Part shown: in pieces, positions 54,752 to 63,232 of the stretch
Layout: each line of letters begins with the position of its first letter
Position numbering within the stretch: position 1 is the stretch's first letter
Assembly (NCBI RefSeq): GCF_001274535.1
Contig: NZ_CP012410.1
Location: 1,585,126 to 1,649,125, forward strand
Length of the DNA: 64,000 bases
Origin: Leptotrichia sp. oral taxon 212
GTDB taxonomy: Bacteria; Fusobacteriota; Fusobacteriia; Fusobacteriales; Leptotrichiaceae
Direction: 5' to 3'
Made by a program: the position numbers and the translations under genes
Notes under the pieces: model-generated
The model's input: only the letters and a program-made list of their open reading frames with translations
What the model was told of the DNA's origin: nothing
Database searches by the model: none

Positions 54752-56137
54752 TTACCAGCTTTTTACTAATTCATATAATTTCAAATATTCTTTTGCAGAT
54801 TTATCCCACGAAAAATCCAGATCCATATTTCTTTTTACCAGTTTTTCCCAAATCTCAGGTTTGTCATAATATATACCTTCAGCAACTTTTATTGTAAACA
54901 GCATATCATCTGCGTTAAAGTTAGTAAATGAGAATCCATTTCCTTCATCAGTAAAAATGTTATATGGTCTTACAGTATCTTTCAGTCCTCCTGTTTCCCT
55001 TACAATAGGTATTGTTCCAAATCTCATTGCTATCATTTGGCTAAGCCCACAAGGTTCATATCTTGAAGGCATCAGAAATAAATCGCTTCCTGCATATATT
55101 TCATTTGCAAGATGCGGATTATATCCCAGATATACTTTAAATTTATCAGGATATTTAACTGTAAGATAGTTATAATAATCTTCATAGAATTTATCACCAC
55201 TACCTAAAATTACTATCTGAACAGCATCATACTGTAATAAATTTTCTAATACTGCCGATACAAGATCAAGCCCTTTTCCTTCCACAAGTCTTGTCACCAT
55301 GGAAATCAGAACATTATCTGATTTAGGTAATCCAAGTTTTTCCTGAAGCCTATATTTATTTTCCTTTTTCTTAATCAGTGTTTCCTTATTATAATTTATA
55401 ACATCCTGATTAGTTTCAGGATTAAATTCCTCAATATTAATTCCATTTAATACACCATAAATCTTTTTGGCATTTGTTATCCATTCCAGTCCTTCGCTAA
55501 AATAAGGATACTTTATTTCCTCTGCATAAGTAGGACTTACAGTATTTACAACATCTGCATACCCTATTCCAATCTGCATAAAATTCAAATCATGTCCACC
55601 TATGTTATACCCCATTCTTTCAAATGAAAATTTTGAAAATCTTCCCTGATACATTAAATTATGTATTGTATAAACTGTTCTCATATCCCAGTAAAAAGGA
55701 TCATTATTATATCTTACGTTAAGGAAATAAGGTACTGGGCCTGTCTGCCAGTCATTGCAATGTAAAATATCAGCCTGTAAATTAATTTCCTTTAAAAATC
55801 TTAATGCCATTTCTGAAAACATTGCATACTGAACATCTTCATCATTATCTCCATAAACATGCCCTCTTTCATACAATGCCTTATTTTCAATAAAGTAATA
55901 ACTTATTTTTTCATCAGGGTATTTTACCAGATTAAAAACATCCCCATGGCTTTCCAGTCTTGCTACCCATTCCAGCTTTTCAAGATATTTTACAGGAATT
56001 TTATCATATTTAGGCATTATTATGGATACTTCATGTCCTAATTCCTGCATTTTTTTAGGTAAAGCCTGCATTACATCAGCCAATCCTCCTGTTTTAAAAA
56101 AAGGATAAACTTCTGAGGCAAGATAAACTATTTTCAA
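54752..56137 (-). CDS. glgA: Glycogen synthase (ADP-glucose)
   Basis: 461 residues from the TTG at 56137, 8 bases after AGGAG; the GTG nine bases earlier has no spacer. GT5 GT-B fold. ADP-glucose-binding KTGGLADV at about 15-22, HCNDWQTGPVPYF, YTIHNLMYQGRF, TVSPTYAEEI, VNGINIEEFNP-like LNGINIEEFNP, and the C-terminal LFLMPSRYEPCGLSQ and ETGGLKDTV. It extends alpha-1,4 glucan. It follows glgC by a few bases, so the two are coupled. glgB and glgP are not in the window. Confidence 0.96.
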   Translation of the reverse strand: MKIVYLASEVYPFFKTGGLADVMQALPKKMQELGHEVSIIMPKYDKIPVKYLEKLEWVARLESHGDVFNLVKYPDEKISYYFIENKALYERGHVYGDNDEDVQYAMFSEMALRFLKEINLQADILHCNDWQTGPVPYFLNVRYNNDPFYWDMRTVYTIHNLMYQGRFSKFSFERMGYNIGGHDLNFMQIGIGYADVVNTVSPTYAEEIKYPYFSEGLEWITNAKKIYGVLNGINIEEFNPETNQDVINYNKETLIKKKENKYRLQEKLGLPKSDNVLISMVTRLVEGKGLDLVSAVLENLLQYDAVQIVILGSGDKFYEDYYNYLTVKYPDKFKVYLGYNPHLANEIYAGSDLFLMPSRYEPCGLSQMIAMRFGTIPIVRETGGLKDTVRPYNIFTDEGNGFSFTNFNADDMLFTIKVAEGIYYDKPEIWEKLVKRNMDLDFSWDKSAKEYLKLYELVKSW

Positions 56138-56148
56138 GTTAATCACTC

Positions 56149-57402
56149 CTATTCTTTTATTGTTTCACCACTGTGAACAAATTTATTACCATCGTGTAGC
56201 TTTACTCCTCCAAATATTCTTACATTTCTTCCTATAATAGAACCATCAGGGAGAATTGCTTTTTTACCTATTACGCTTATGCCTCTTGATAATAAATCAG
56301 GTTTTTCATGATTTGGACTGTAGTCATCTCCATAACCTAATATGGAATTTTTACCTACATAAACAGTCTTATCTATAATCACTGTATCTAAATTAGTATT
56401 TTCATCTATATAAGTTCCTGAAAAGACAATACTGTTCTTAACAGTACATCCTTTTCTTACTGTTACTCCAGGCCCCAATACTGAATTTTCAACTCTTCCT
56501 TCTATTTTACAACCATCACAGATTAATGAATTTAGTACGCTTCCTGTTATCCCTATTCTTACAGGTGCCAAATCTTCACTTCTTGTATAAATTTTCCAGT
56601 CAGAATCATAAAGGTTTATTCCTATTTCTTCTGATTTTTTTATCAAATCAAGATTGGCATCAAGATATGAATCATAAGTTCCTACATCCATCCAGTAGCT
56701 ATCATAGCAGTGAACAAAAACTTTTCTTTCTTCTTTAATCATCTGTGGAATAACATGTTTTCCAAAATCTAGATCTTCTTCAGGCATATTTTCCAGATAT
56801 TCCAGAAGTACATCTGTATTGAAAATGTAGATTCCCATAGATGCAAGGTTGCTTTTAGGTTCAGCAGGCTTTTCTTCAAAATTTAGAATTTTTTTGTTTT
56901 CATCAACTTCAAAAATTCCAAATCTTCCTGCTTCTTCTATTGGTACTTCCTGAACTGCAATTGTCAGTTCAGCATTACTTTTTAAATGATCAGCCAACAT
57001 CCATTTGTAATTCATTTTATAAATGTGATCCCCAGATAAAATTAACACATATTTCGGTTTTTTATTCTTAATGAATTCAATGTTCTGTCTAATTGCATCA
57101 GCAGTACCTTGATACCATGCATTTCCTCCTGGTTTTTCATGAGGTTGAAGCATTGTAACCCCTGAATCTCTTCTATCAAAATCCCATGGTTTTCCTGAAC
57201 CTATATGTTCATTCAAGGAAAGTGGTAAATATTGTGTTAATAATGCTACATCATAAATCCCTGAATTTGAACAGTTACTCAATGCAAAATCAATAATTCT
57301 AAATTTCCCTCCAAAAGGTACACTCGGTTTAACTCTCTTTTCAGACAATATGTCAAGTCTAGACCCTCTTCCACCTGCTAAAATCATAGCTAAAATTTTC
57401 AT
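56149..57402 (-). CDS. glgC: Glucose-1-phosphate adenylyltransferase
   Basis: 417 residues. Nucleotide-binding MILAGGRGSRLDILSEKRVK with PSVPFGGKFRIIDFALSNC, GTADAIRQNIEFI, LSGDHIYKMNY and IVFSGTYIDENTNLDTVIID in the left-handed beta-helix. It makes ADP-glucose for glgA, the first step of glycogen synthesis. The fructose-bisphosphate-type regulation of the family cannot be read off. ribosome binding site GGAGGTAATGTT. Confidence 0.96.
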   Translation of the reverse strand: MKILAMILAGGRGSRLDILSEKRVKPSVPFGGKFRIIDFALSNCSNSGIYDVALLTQYLPLSLNEHIGSGKPWDFDRRDSGVTMLQPHEKPGGNAWYQGTADAIRQNIEFIKNKKPKYVLILSGDHIYKMNYKWMLADHLKSNAELTIAVQEVPIEEAGRFGIFEVDENKKILNFEEKPAEPKSNLASMGIYIFNTDVLLEYLENMPEEDLDFGKHVIPQMIKEERKVFVHCYDSYWMDVGTYDSYLDANLDLIKKSEEIGINLYDSDWKIYTRSEDLAPVRIGITGSVLNSLICDGCKIEGRVENSVLGPGVTVRKGCTVKNSIVFSGTYIDENTNLDTVIIDKTVYVGKNSILGYGDDYSPNHEKPDLLSRGISVIGKKAILPDGSIIGRNVRIFGGVKLHDGNKFVHSGETIKE

Positions 57403-57541
57403 AACATTACCTCCATTATATTCTCTACAATATAAGTATACCCTATTTTTAAAAAAAAGAAAGATTTTTTAAAATTTTTTTTATAATTTCTCATTTCTTT
57501 CTCTTAATTTAATATATGAAATTTTTTTATTAATTTTGAAA

Positions 57542-58228
57542 CTATTTTATCTTTGTTTCCTGTGTTTTAAAATATTCTATTACTTTCAGAAAATCATCAA
57601 ATTTTTTGTAAAGCATGTCTTCTATATCTTCAGTAGGAGTCAGTTTATCAGGTATCATTACAGGTAACATACCTGCACCATATGCCGCTTTCACTCCATT
57701 TATAGAATCTTCGAAGACCATGGTCTTGCTCGGATTTATATTCATTTTACCTGCACCACGCAAAAATACTTCGGGATCAGGTTTCCCTCTCTCTACGTCA
57801 TCAGCAGTTATTATGTGACTAAAATAGTCTTTTATTCCTTTACTTTCCAGTAATGTATTAGCCATAAAACTGTCTGCCGATGTTCCCATAACCATTTTTT
57901 TCCCTCTTGAAGAAAGAAATTCAAGCATTTCCTTTGCTCCTGTCATTAAGGCTATATTTCCTTTCTGCGCTTCGTCTATTATGTAATTATAGACTTTTAA
58001 AGTTATTTCATCATAAGGAAAATCTCTCCCAAATTCCTCCAGATAAATTTCCTTTGCCTCCTCATTAGTCAATCCTGTCGTTTTTTCCACTAGTTCATCT
58101 GTAACCTCGTAGTTTAACTCCTTTAGAAGCTTTTTTCCATATTCTAAATAGACTGTTTCTGTATCGAATAATATTCCATCCATATCAAATATGAATAAAT
58201 CAATATTATCCATCAATTTATTTTTCAT
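57542..58228 (-). CDS. HAD superfamily phosphatase (beta-phosphoglucomutase-like)
   Basis: 228 residues. Motif I FIFDMDGILFDTE (nucleophile Asp), motif II GTSADSFMANTLLE, motif III lysine KGIKDYFSH with KPDPEVFLR, motif IV VFEDSINGVKAA. Cap of the beta-PGM subfamily (LEYGKKLLKELNYEVTD). It may act on a sugar phosphate, but the next gene is HutP, and 2-deoxyglucose-6-phosphatase or phosphoglycolate phosphatase cannot be excluded. AGGAGGAATTTA ribosome binding site. Confidence 0.88.
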   Translation of the reverse strand: MKNKLMDNIDLFIFDMDGILFDTETVYLEYGKKLLKELNYEVTDELVEKTTGLTNEEAKEIYLEEFGRDFPYDEITLKVYNYIIDEAQKGNIALMTGAKEMLEFLSSRGKKMVMGTSADSFMANTLLESKGIKDYFSHIITADDVERGKPDPEVFLRGAGKMNINPSKTMVFEDSINGVKAAYGAGMLPVMIPDKLTPTEDIEDMLYKKFDDFLKVIEYFKTQETKIK

Positions 58229-58242
58229 TAAATTCCTCCTTA

Positions 58243-58677
58243 TTATTCATTCGGTAAAATTGCAATTGATCTATGTGCCACAGCACATATGACTTCATTG
58301 AACTGTAATATTCCCACACTTAGGAATATTGCAACTCCCAAATGTTCTCCATCTCTTGCAATTCCAATCTTTCCGCCAACACTTAATCCATTTATATTAG
58401 ATTCAATTTGATTCATAGCTTCCCTGATAGCTCCTATTACGGCTCCATCATGTATATGTTCATCCTGAATAATTCCATTTCTTTTTGCCGCCATCAGTGT
58501 ACTTTCTATAAATTTGAATCTTGCATTAGGTATAGCTCCTCCAACATCAACGGCTGCAACTTTTATTTTTTTCTCTGCATATTCCTTTATCAGCCTTTTC
58601 TCTTCTTCTCTGGAAGAAATTGACATTTTCAAAGCAATCCTGCATATATCAACACTTCTATTATCTTTAAATTCCAT
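58243..58677 (-). CDS. hutP: HutP family RNA-binding protein
   Basis: 144 residues from the ATG at 58677 (AGGAGAAAT). HutP is a histidine- and Mg2+-dependent antiterminator of the hut operon in Bacillus. Family segments: KVAAVDVGGAIPNARFKFIE, QDEHIHDGAVIGAIREAM (His74, His76), GGKIGIARDGEHLGVAIF (His112) and AVAHRSIAILP (His135). The residues that bind histidine and the metal in HutP appear to be retained. No hut gene is in the window, so the target RNA is unknown. It is co-oriented with the HAD gene (14 bases before it) and with the aro genes. Confidence 0.85.
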   Translation of the reverse strand: MEFKDNRSVDICRIALKMSISSREEEKRLIKEYAEKKIKVAAVDVGGAIPNARFKFIESTLMAAKRNGIIQDEHIHDGAVIGAIREAMNQIESNINGLSVGGKIGIARDGEHLGVAIFLSVGILQFNEVICAVAHRSIAILPNE

Positions 58678-58746
58678 ATTTCTCCTCATAATTAATATAA
58701 AATATATACACAAATAAATTATACAAATATCATAAAATTAATATAT

Positions 58747-59187
58747 CTATTTTTTGGAATATTTCATAAGATATTCAACTGCTTCCACATAGCCTTCCTT
58801 ACCTTTTCCATATATCTGTAACACACATGCAGGAGCTGTAACTGAAATTTTTCTGAATTCCTCTCTTTTATGAATATCACTCAGATGCACTTCAACTGTA
58901 GGAATAGAAACCGCTTTTATAGCATCGTGAATCGCGTAGCTGTAATGAGTATAAGCTCCCGGATTAATAATAATCCCATCAATTTTTTCATAATATGCAT
59001 TTTGAAGGATGTCTATTATCCTGCCTTCATAATTTGACTGAAAAATTTCTATTTTCACATTTTTATCATAAAATTTTTCCTGAATGTAACTGCATAAGGA
59101 ATCATAATTATCATTTCCATAAATTCCTGTTTCCCTTATTCCGAGAAAATTTAAATTTGGACCGTTTATTATAAATATCTTTTTCAT
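58747..59187 (-). CDS. aroQ: Type II 3-dehydroquinate dehydratase
   Basis: 146 residues, the usual length. IINGPNLNFLGIRETGIYG at the N-terminus with catalytic Tyr, FQSNYEGRIIDILQNA with Arg, INPGAYTHYSYAIHDAI with the active His, and VEVHLSDIHKREEFRK. Removes water from 3-dehydroquinate in the shikimate route. Followed by hutP; 27 bases after aroK. Confidence 0.96.
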   Translation of the reverse strand: MKKIFIINGPNLNFLGIRETGIYGNDNYDSLCSYIQEKFYDKNVKIEIFQSNYEGRIIDILQNAYYEKIDGIIINPGAYTHYSYAIHDAIKAVSIPTVEVHLSDIHKREEFRKISVTAPACVLQIYGKGKEGYVEAVEYLMKYSKK

Positions 59188-59214
59188 TTTTCCCTTTCCA
59201 TTACATATAAAAAG

Positions 59215-59742
59215 TTATTCTTCAAAAATTTTTTCTATTTCTTCAACTACCCTATCAGTCACTTCTTTCAGCGTTCCGTCATTTTCTACAATAATATTTG
59301 AATACCTGTTATAGAGTTCTATTCTTTCATCATATAATTTGTAAATATTATCTATATTCTGTAAGAGAGGTCTTGCTTCATGATTTTCCTTAGCAATATC
59401 TTCTATTTTTCTGTTCAGAAACACGATTATACCTTTTTCTCCAAGTATTTGCATATTCTTTTCACGCTTTACTGCTCCTCCGCCTGTAGAAATTATGATT
59501 CCATTTTTCTGTGACAATTCTTTCAAATACTTTGTTTCCAGATTTCTGAAATATTCTTCTCCTTTTTCAGAAAATAAAGTACTTATCTTTACATTCTCTT
59601 TTCTTTCCAGATATCTATCCGCATCATAATACTCATAATTCATCTTTTTTGCCAGAAGTTTCCCAATTGTACTTTTTCCACTTGCAGGCATTCCTATAAG
59701 AACTATATTTCTTCCCATTCTATTTTTATTTATATTTTTCAT
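59215..59742 (-). CDS. aroK: Shikimate kinase
   Basis: 175 residues. NMP-kinase fold with Walker A GMPASGKSTIG, DADRYLERKENVKIS (Asp for shikimate), GEEYFRNLETKYL (Arg), ISTGGGAVKREKN, and ARPLLQNIDNIYK with the lid Arg. The start at 59742 was kept because AGAG lies before it, although an ATG 24 bases inside begins at the fold. It gives shikimate-3-phosphate. Four bases after the DUF4250 gene. Confidence 0.93.
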   Translation of the reverse strand: MKNINKNRMGRNIVLIGMPASGKSTIGKLLAKKMNYEYYDADRYLERKENVKISTLFSEKGEEYFRNLETKYLKELSQKNGIIISTGGGAVKREKNMQILGEKGIIVFLNRKIEDIAKENHEARPLLQNIDNIYKLYDERIELYNRYSNIIVENDGTLKEVTDRVVEEIEKIFEE

Positions 59743-59745
59743 ATT

Positions 59746-59934
59746 CTACACTCTTTTAAACTGATTTTCATTTTCACTGTAGTGAAACCCTTTTTCTCCC
59801 AGCCTTTTTACAATTTCTTCCTTTGACAGGGAATAGTAGTTTGCAAAGCTTTCAAGACTTGAAAATTCATCTCTCAGTTTCATATTTATCATGCTGAGCA
59901 TTATATTTATATCTCCATTTTCAAAATCAAACAT
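59746..59934 (-). CDS. Small DUF4250 protein
   Basis: 62 residues from the ATG at 59934 (GAAGGAGAAAAA). FDFENGDINIMLSMINMKLRD followed by DEFSSLESFANYYSLSKEEI fits the DUF4250 family of 55-65 residues, of unknown function and common in Firmicutes. The short helix-turn-helix-like shape (LSKEEIVKRLGEKGF) suggests DNA binding, unproven. It starts 79 bases after the preceding gene and ends 4 bases before aroK. Confidence 0.8.
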   Translation of the reverse strand: MFDFENGDINIMLSMINMKLRDEFSSLESFANYYSLSKEEIVKRLGEKGFHYSENENQFKRV

Positions 59935-60012
59935 TTTTTCTCCTTCACCATTAGATACTTCTATAATTAACAGATGCAATTTTATTTAAAAAACTGCTAT
60001 GATTTTTAATGG

Positions 60013-60759
60013 TTATAGAATCAGCATTAATTTTTCATTATTTTCATTTATATCACTTACAACAGTATTTGCATCTTTACTCTTAAACATTGTATGAAAT
60101 CCATTTTCTTTTTTCTCAAGGAAATCTCCAATTCTTACCTTTGCTATTCCTAAATCTCCTGTTACTTCATATATTTCATTATAAATATTTTCTAAAAATT
60201 CCAAATCAAACAATGTAAATAAATTATAGCTTTTCTTTATTCTTTTTTCATATGCATCTTCCCTCACAATAAAGTATAGCAGTGATTCAAATCCCATATT
60301 TATTCCAAACATTGTATATCCATGCTTACCTATTTCATAGTTTACCATTGCGAAAAGTACATCTACGAGATCTACCTCATATACTTCTTCCTTTTCCTTC
60401 ATACTTTCCCAGTTTATATCCAGAAGATCAGGATCCAGTTCATATTTTTCAAGTAACTGTCTAAAACCTTCAGTATACCCTGTATCTCCAATTTTATATA
60501 AATATCCCTTACTGTATTTTGACATATAATGATAGTAGAAATCTCCATAAGTTGACAAGCCATCTTCAATTTCTTCAGGTACAAAATATTTTTCTATTGT
60601 TTTTTCAGGATTGTTAAAAAATCCTCTTCTGGCTTCCACATATTTTAAAAGTTCATCTCCATCCAAAACTTCAGCCGAAAAATCATCCACTTCCTTATAA
60701 ATTTCCCTGTCTACTGTCATATATTTACTTTCTTCATTATTGTTGCTGCTGTTGACCAT
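60013..60759 (-). CDS. Protein of unknown function in the shikimate cluster
   Basis: 248 residues, cytosolic, no signal peptide or span. Rich in Glu, Tyr and Asp: KEVDDFSAEVLDGDELLKYV, FYYHYMSKYSKGYLYK, FGINMGFESLLYFIVRE, YNLFTLFDLEFLENIYNEIY. The middle part, FAMVNYEIGKHGYTMFGIN, may form a mixed alpha/beta fold, but no family is recognised. The start overlaps the preceding gene by 23 bases and its ribosome binding site (GGAGGTAGAAGAAA) lies inside that gene, so the two are translated together. Confidence 0.68.
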   Translation of the reverse strand: MVNSSNNNEESKYMTVDREIYKEVDDFSAEVLDGDELLKYVEARRGFFNNPEKTIEKYFVPEEIEDGLSTYGDFYYHYMSKYSKGYLYKIGDTGYTEGFRQLLEKYELDPDLLDINWESMKEKEEVYEVDLVDVLFAMVNYEIGKHGYTMFGINMGFESLLYFIVREDAYEKRIKKSYNLFTLFDLEFLENIYNEIYEVTGDLGIAKVRIGDFLEKKENGFHTMFKSKDANTVVSDINENNEKLMLIL

Positions 60760-61600
60760 TTTCTTCTACCTCCGGTTTTTTTAAACTTTGTATTAAAAAT
60801 TTCAGATCAGATAATTTTTCAAATTTTATCATTTTTTTTATCTTCTCTTTTGATTCAGGCTTTAAACGTGAACTATTTATATATGCATCAAAATTTTCCT
60901 GATACTTATTATATAATTTTTCAGTTTTTCTTAAACTTGATTTTACACCGTTCCCATGCTTTCTTACCTTACTGTTTCCAGAAAGAATTTTTTTATCTAT
61001 TTCAGCATTTAATTTCATGAATTCATTTGAAACAAGTCTGTCAAGCTCACTGTCAGTCATATTCATGTAGTCTTCCTTAGTTTTTTCATCTCCGCTATGG
61101 TATAGGTAATCCATTACCGTATTTACATTTTCTTCTACTGAACTTTCATTTTTTTCAGCTTCCAGTAATGTATTCATATTCAAGTAAAAATTTTCCAGAC
61201 TTATGGAAGTTGCTGTATAAATATACGACTGAAAATCATCCTTCTCTTCTAAAAAATTTAGCAGGAAATTCTTTGTGAACATGGAATTTTCATTAATATA
61301 TTCATTAAAACTTGGAAAAAGAGGTTTCAGTATACTCTTTCTTCCATCCTTCATTTTTCCCAGTTTGGAAAGTTCATTATCAAATGTCTGCTTATTTCTG
61401 TTGTATAATCCCAGAACAATTTCAGGATATACTTTATTTAAAAGATTCGGATCCCTTTTTGATTTTTCTACAGTTCCATTAAAATATTTATCAAATGTCT
61501 GTTTCTGTCTTACTCCTCCCTGCTCTATTATTTCCTTATTTGTCAGGGAAAATCCTATTACAGATATACCCATTAAAGTTGTCATTATTATTTTTTTCAT
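60737..61600 (-). CDS. Secreted helical protein of unknown function
   Basis: 287 residues. Signal peptide KKIIMTTLMGISVIGFSL, then a helical, Lys/Asn-rich mature part: GGVRQKQTFDKYFNGTVEK, LGLYNRNKQTFDNELSKLG, MNMTDSELDRLVSNEFMKLN. It ends in a poly-Gln tail (NGQQQQQ). No family is recognised. Upstream is aroE (27 bases), downstream the unknown cytosolic gene that overlaps it. The exported/cytosolic pair inside an aro cluster is unexplained. Confidence 0.68.
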   Translation of the reverse strand: MKKIIMTTLMGISVIGFSLTNKEIIEQGGVRQKQTFDKYFNGTVEKSKRDPNLLNKVYPEIVLGLYNRNKQTFDNELSKLGKMKDGRKSILKPLFPSFNEYINENSMFTKNFLLNFLEEKDDFQSYIYTATSISLENFYLNMNTLLEAEKNESSVEENVNTVMDYLYHSGDEKTKEDYMNMTDSELDRLVSNEFMKLNAEIDKKILSGNSKVRKHGNGVKSSLRKTEKLYNKYQENFDAYINSSRLKPESKEKIKKMIKFEKLSDLKFLIQSLKKPEVEENGQQQQQ

Positions 61601-61627
61601 TATTATTTACCTTTCCTTGATTTTTAT

Positions 61628-62443
61628 TTATTTATAGAGTTTTTCTGATAATTCTTCATAAATTTTTTGTAATATTTCATCATCATATTTTTCATCATTC
61701 CATATTTCTTCTGATTTTATTGCCTGAAATATAAGCATTGTCAAACCATTTACAGTCTTTACATTTCTTTCCATATATTTTTTCATAAGAACTGTTTCTT
61801 CAGGATTGTATATTATGTCCACTACACAGTCAGTATTTATCATGTTCACATCTTCCAGAGGTGTCATATTTATTGCAGGATACATTCCTACCGGTGTACA
61901 GTTTACAATCAGGTTTACATTTCTCACATTTCTTATTTCTGAATAGTGTATAAGCCTGTCCCCTTTTCTTATTTCAAAAGAGTCATTTTCAGATATTGTG
62001 GCCAGATATATATTTTTTGCTCCTTCATCTATAAGAACATTATATACAGCCTTTGCCGCTCCACCTGTTCCCAGAATGAGAACCTTTCCATCTTTCACAT
62101 TAATATCATTCAGCTGCAGAGTTTTTAAAAATCCAAAATAATCAGTATTATCACCAATAAGTTCACCATTTTTTACAGTTATTGTATTTACTGCCCCTAT
62201 TTTTTCAGCAGAATCTGATATATGATCCATATACTCCATCACTTCAGTCTTATACGGAATTGTCACATTTATCCCGTCAAATTTGCCTTCACACAGTTCC
62301 TGTATGAAAGAAGGTAAAATATCTATTTCTTTTTCAATCAGTTCATAACTCGCATTTTTTCCTGTAAGTTTAAAAAATATTTCATGAATTTCTTTTGAAT
62401 AGCTATGTCCAAGCTTTTCTCCCAAAAGTCCCAATTTTTTCAT
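61628..62443 (-). CDS. aroE: Shikimate dehydrogenase
   Basis: 271 residues from the ATG at 62443 (AAGGGAGAAAA). N-terminal KKLGLLGEKLGHSYSKEIHE (shikimate-binding Ser), NVTIPYKTEVMEY with catalytic Lys, ITVKNGELIGDNTDYFGF (Asp), NADP loop LILGTGGAAKAVY, NCTPVGMYP and the C-terminal NGLTMLIFQAIKSEEIW. Reduces 3-dehydroshikimate. Ends 27 bases before the exported unknown gene. Confidence 0.96.
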   Translation of the reverse strand: MKKLGLLGEKLGHSYSKEIHEIFFKLTGKNASYELIEKEIDILPSFIQELCEGKFDGINVTIPYKTEVMEYMDHISDSAEKIGAVNTITVKNGELIGDNTDYFGFLKTLQLNDINVKDGKVLILGTGGAAKAVYNVLIDEGAKNIYLATISENDSFEIRKGDRLIHYSEIRNVRNVNLIVNCTPVGMYPAINMTPLEDVNMINTDCVVDIIYNPEETVLMKKYMERNVKTVNGLTMLIFQAIKSEEIWNDEKYDDEILQKIYEELSEKLYK

Positions 62444-62464
62444 TTTTCTCCCTTCCAAAAAATT

Positions 62465-63211
62465 TTATTTTCCGTTTTTTAGTGTTTCCAGTTCTTTTTC
62501 AGTAAGTTCCCTATATTCTCCAATTTTAAGTTTTTCGTCAAGTTTCAGACTTCCCATCTGAATTCTTTTCAGGTACTCCACTTTATTATCCACAGCCTTA
62601 AACATTCTCTTAACCTGATGATATTTCCCTTCACTTATGGTAATGTAAGCTTTGCTCGGATTTCTTTCTCCTGTTTTTTTATTTATTGGCTCTTCACTGT
62701 TTTCAATTATTTCAACTTTAGCATTTTTAGTGATAAAATCCTTTTCAAGCTCAATTCCTCCTTCAAGTTTTTCAACAGCTTCTTCTGTTACAGGATCTCT
62801 CAGTTCCACATAATACTTTTTGTCCACATGTTTATTTGGGGCAAGCAGATTATGAGTAAGAATTCCGTCATTTGTAAGAATCAGAAGTCCTTCAGTATCT
62901 ATATCAAGTCTACCTACAGGAAAAAGGCTATATGTTCTGTACTTATTTTCCAGTAAATCTATAACCGTCTTATGTTCCTTATCTTCTGTTGCCGAAATTA
63001 CTCCATCAGGCTTGTTCATCATTATATATACAAAAGGTTTGTAATTTATAATTTCATCATTATACTTTACAATATCTTCATTTTCCTTTATATGAACACT
63101 CCCGTTTAATATTATATCATCATTTACTTTTATTTTTCTTTTTTTTAATATATCTTTGACTTCTTTTCTCGTTCCTACACCCGAATTGGCTAAAAATCTA
63201 TCTAATCTCAT
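62465..63211 (-). CDS. Pseudouridine synthase, RsuA/RluB family
   Basis: 248 residues from the ATG at 63211 (AGGAAAAAAT). S4 RNA-binding domain at the N-terminus (MRLDRFLANSGVGTRKEVKD), then the catalytic domain with LFPVGRLDIDTEGLLILTN (catalytic Asp in RLD) and PNKHVDKKYYVELRDPV, and GKYHQVKRMFKAVDNKV. It modifies 16S or 23S rRNA; the target (U516 or U2605) is not decided. In the aro run by position. Confidence 0.93.
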   Translation of the reverse strand: MRLDRFLANSGVGTRKEVKDILKKRKIKVNDDIILNGSVHIKENEDIVKYNDEIINYKPFVYIMMNKPDGVISATEDKEHKTVIDLLENKYRTYSLFPVGRLDIDTEGLLILTNDGILTHNLLAPNKHVDKKYYVELRDPVTEEAVEKLEGGIELEKDFITKNAKVEIIENSEEPINKKTGERNPSKAYITISEGKYHQVKRMFKAVDNKVEYLKRIQMGSLKLDEKLKIGEYRELTEKELETLKNGK

Positions 63212-63232
63212 ATTTTTTCCTATCATTTTTCA

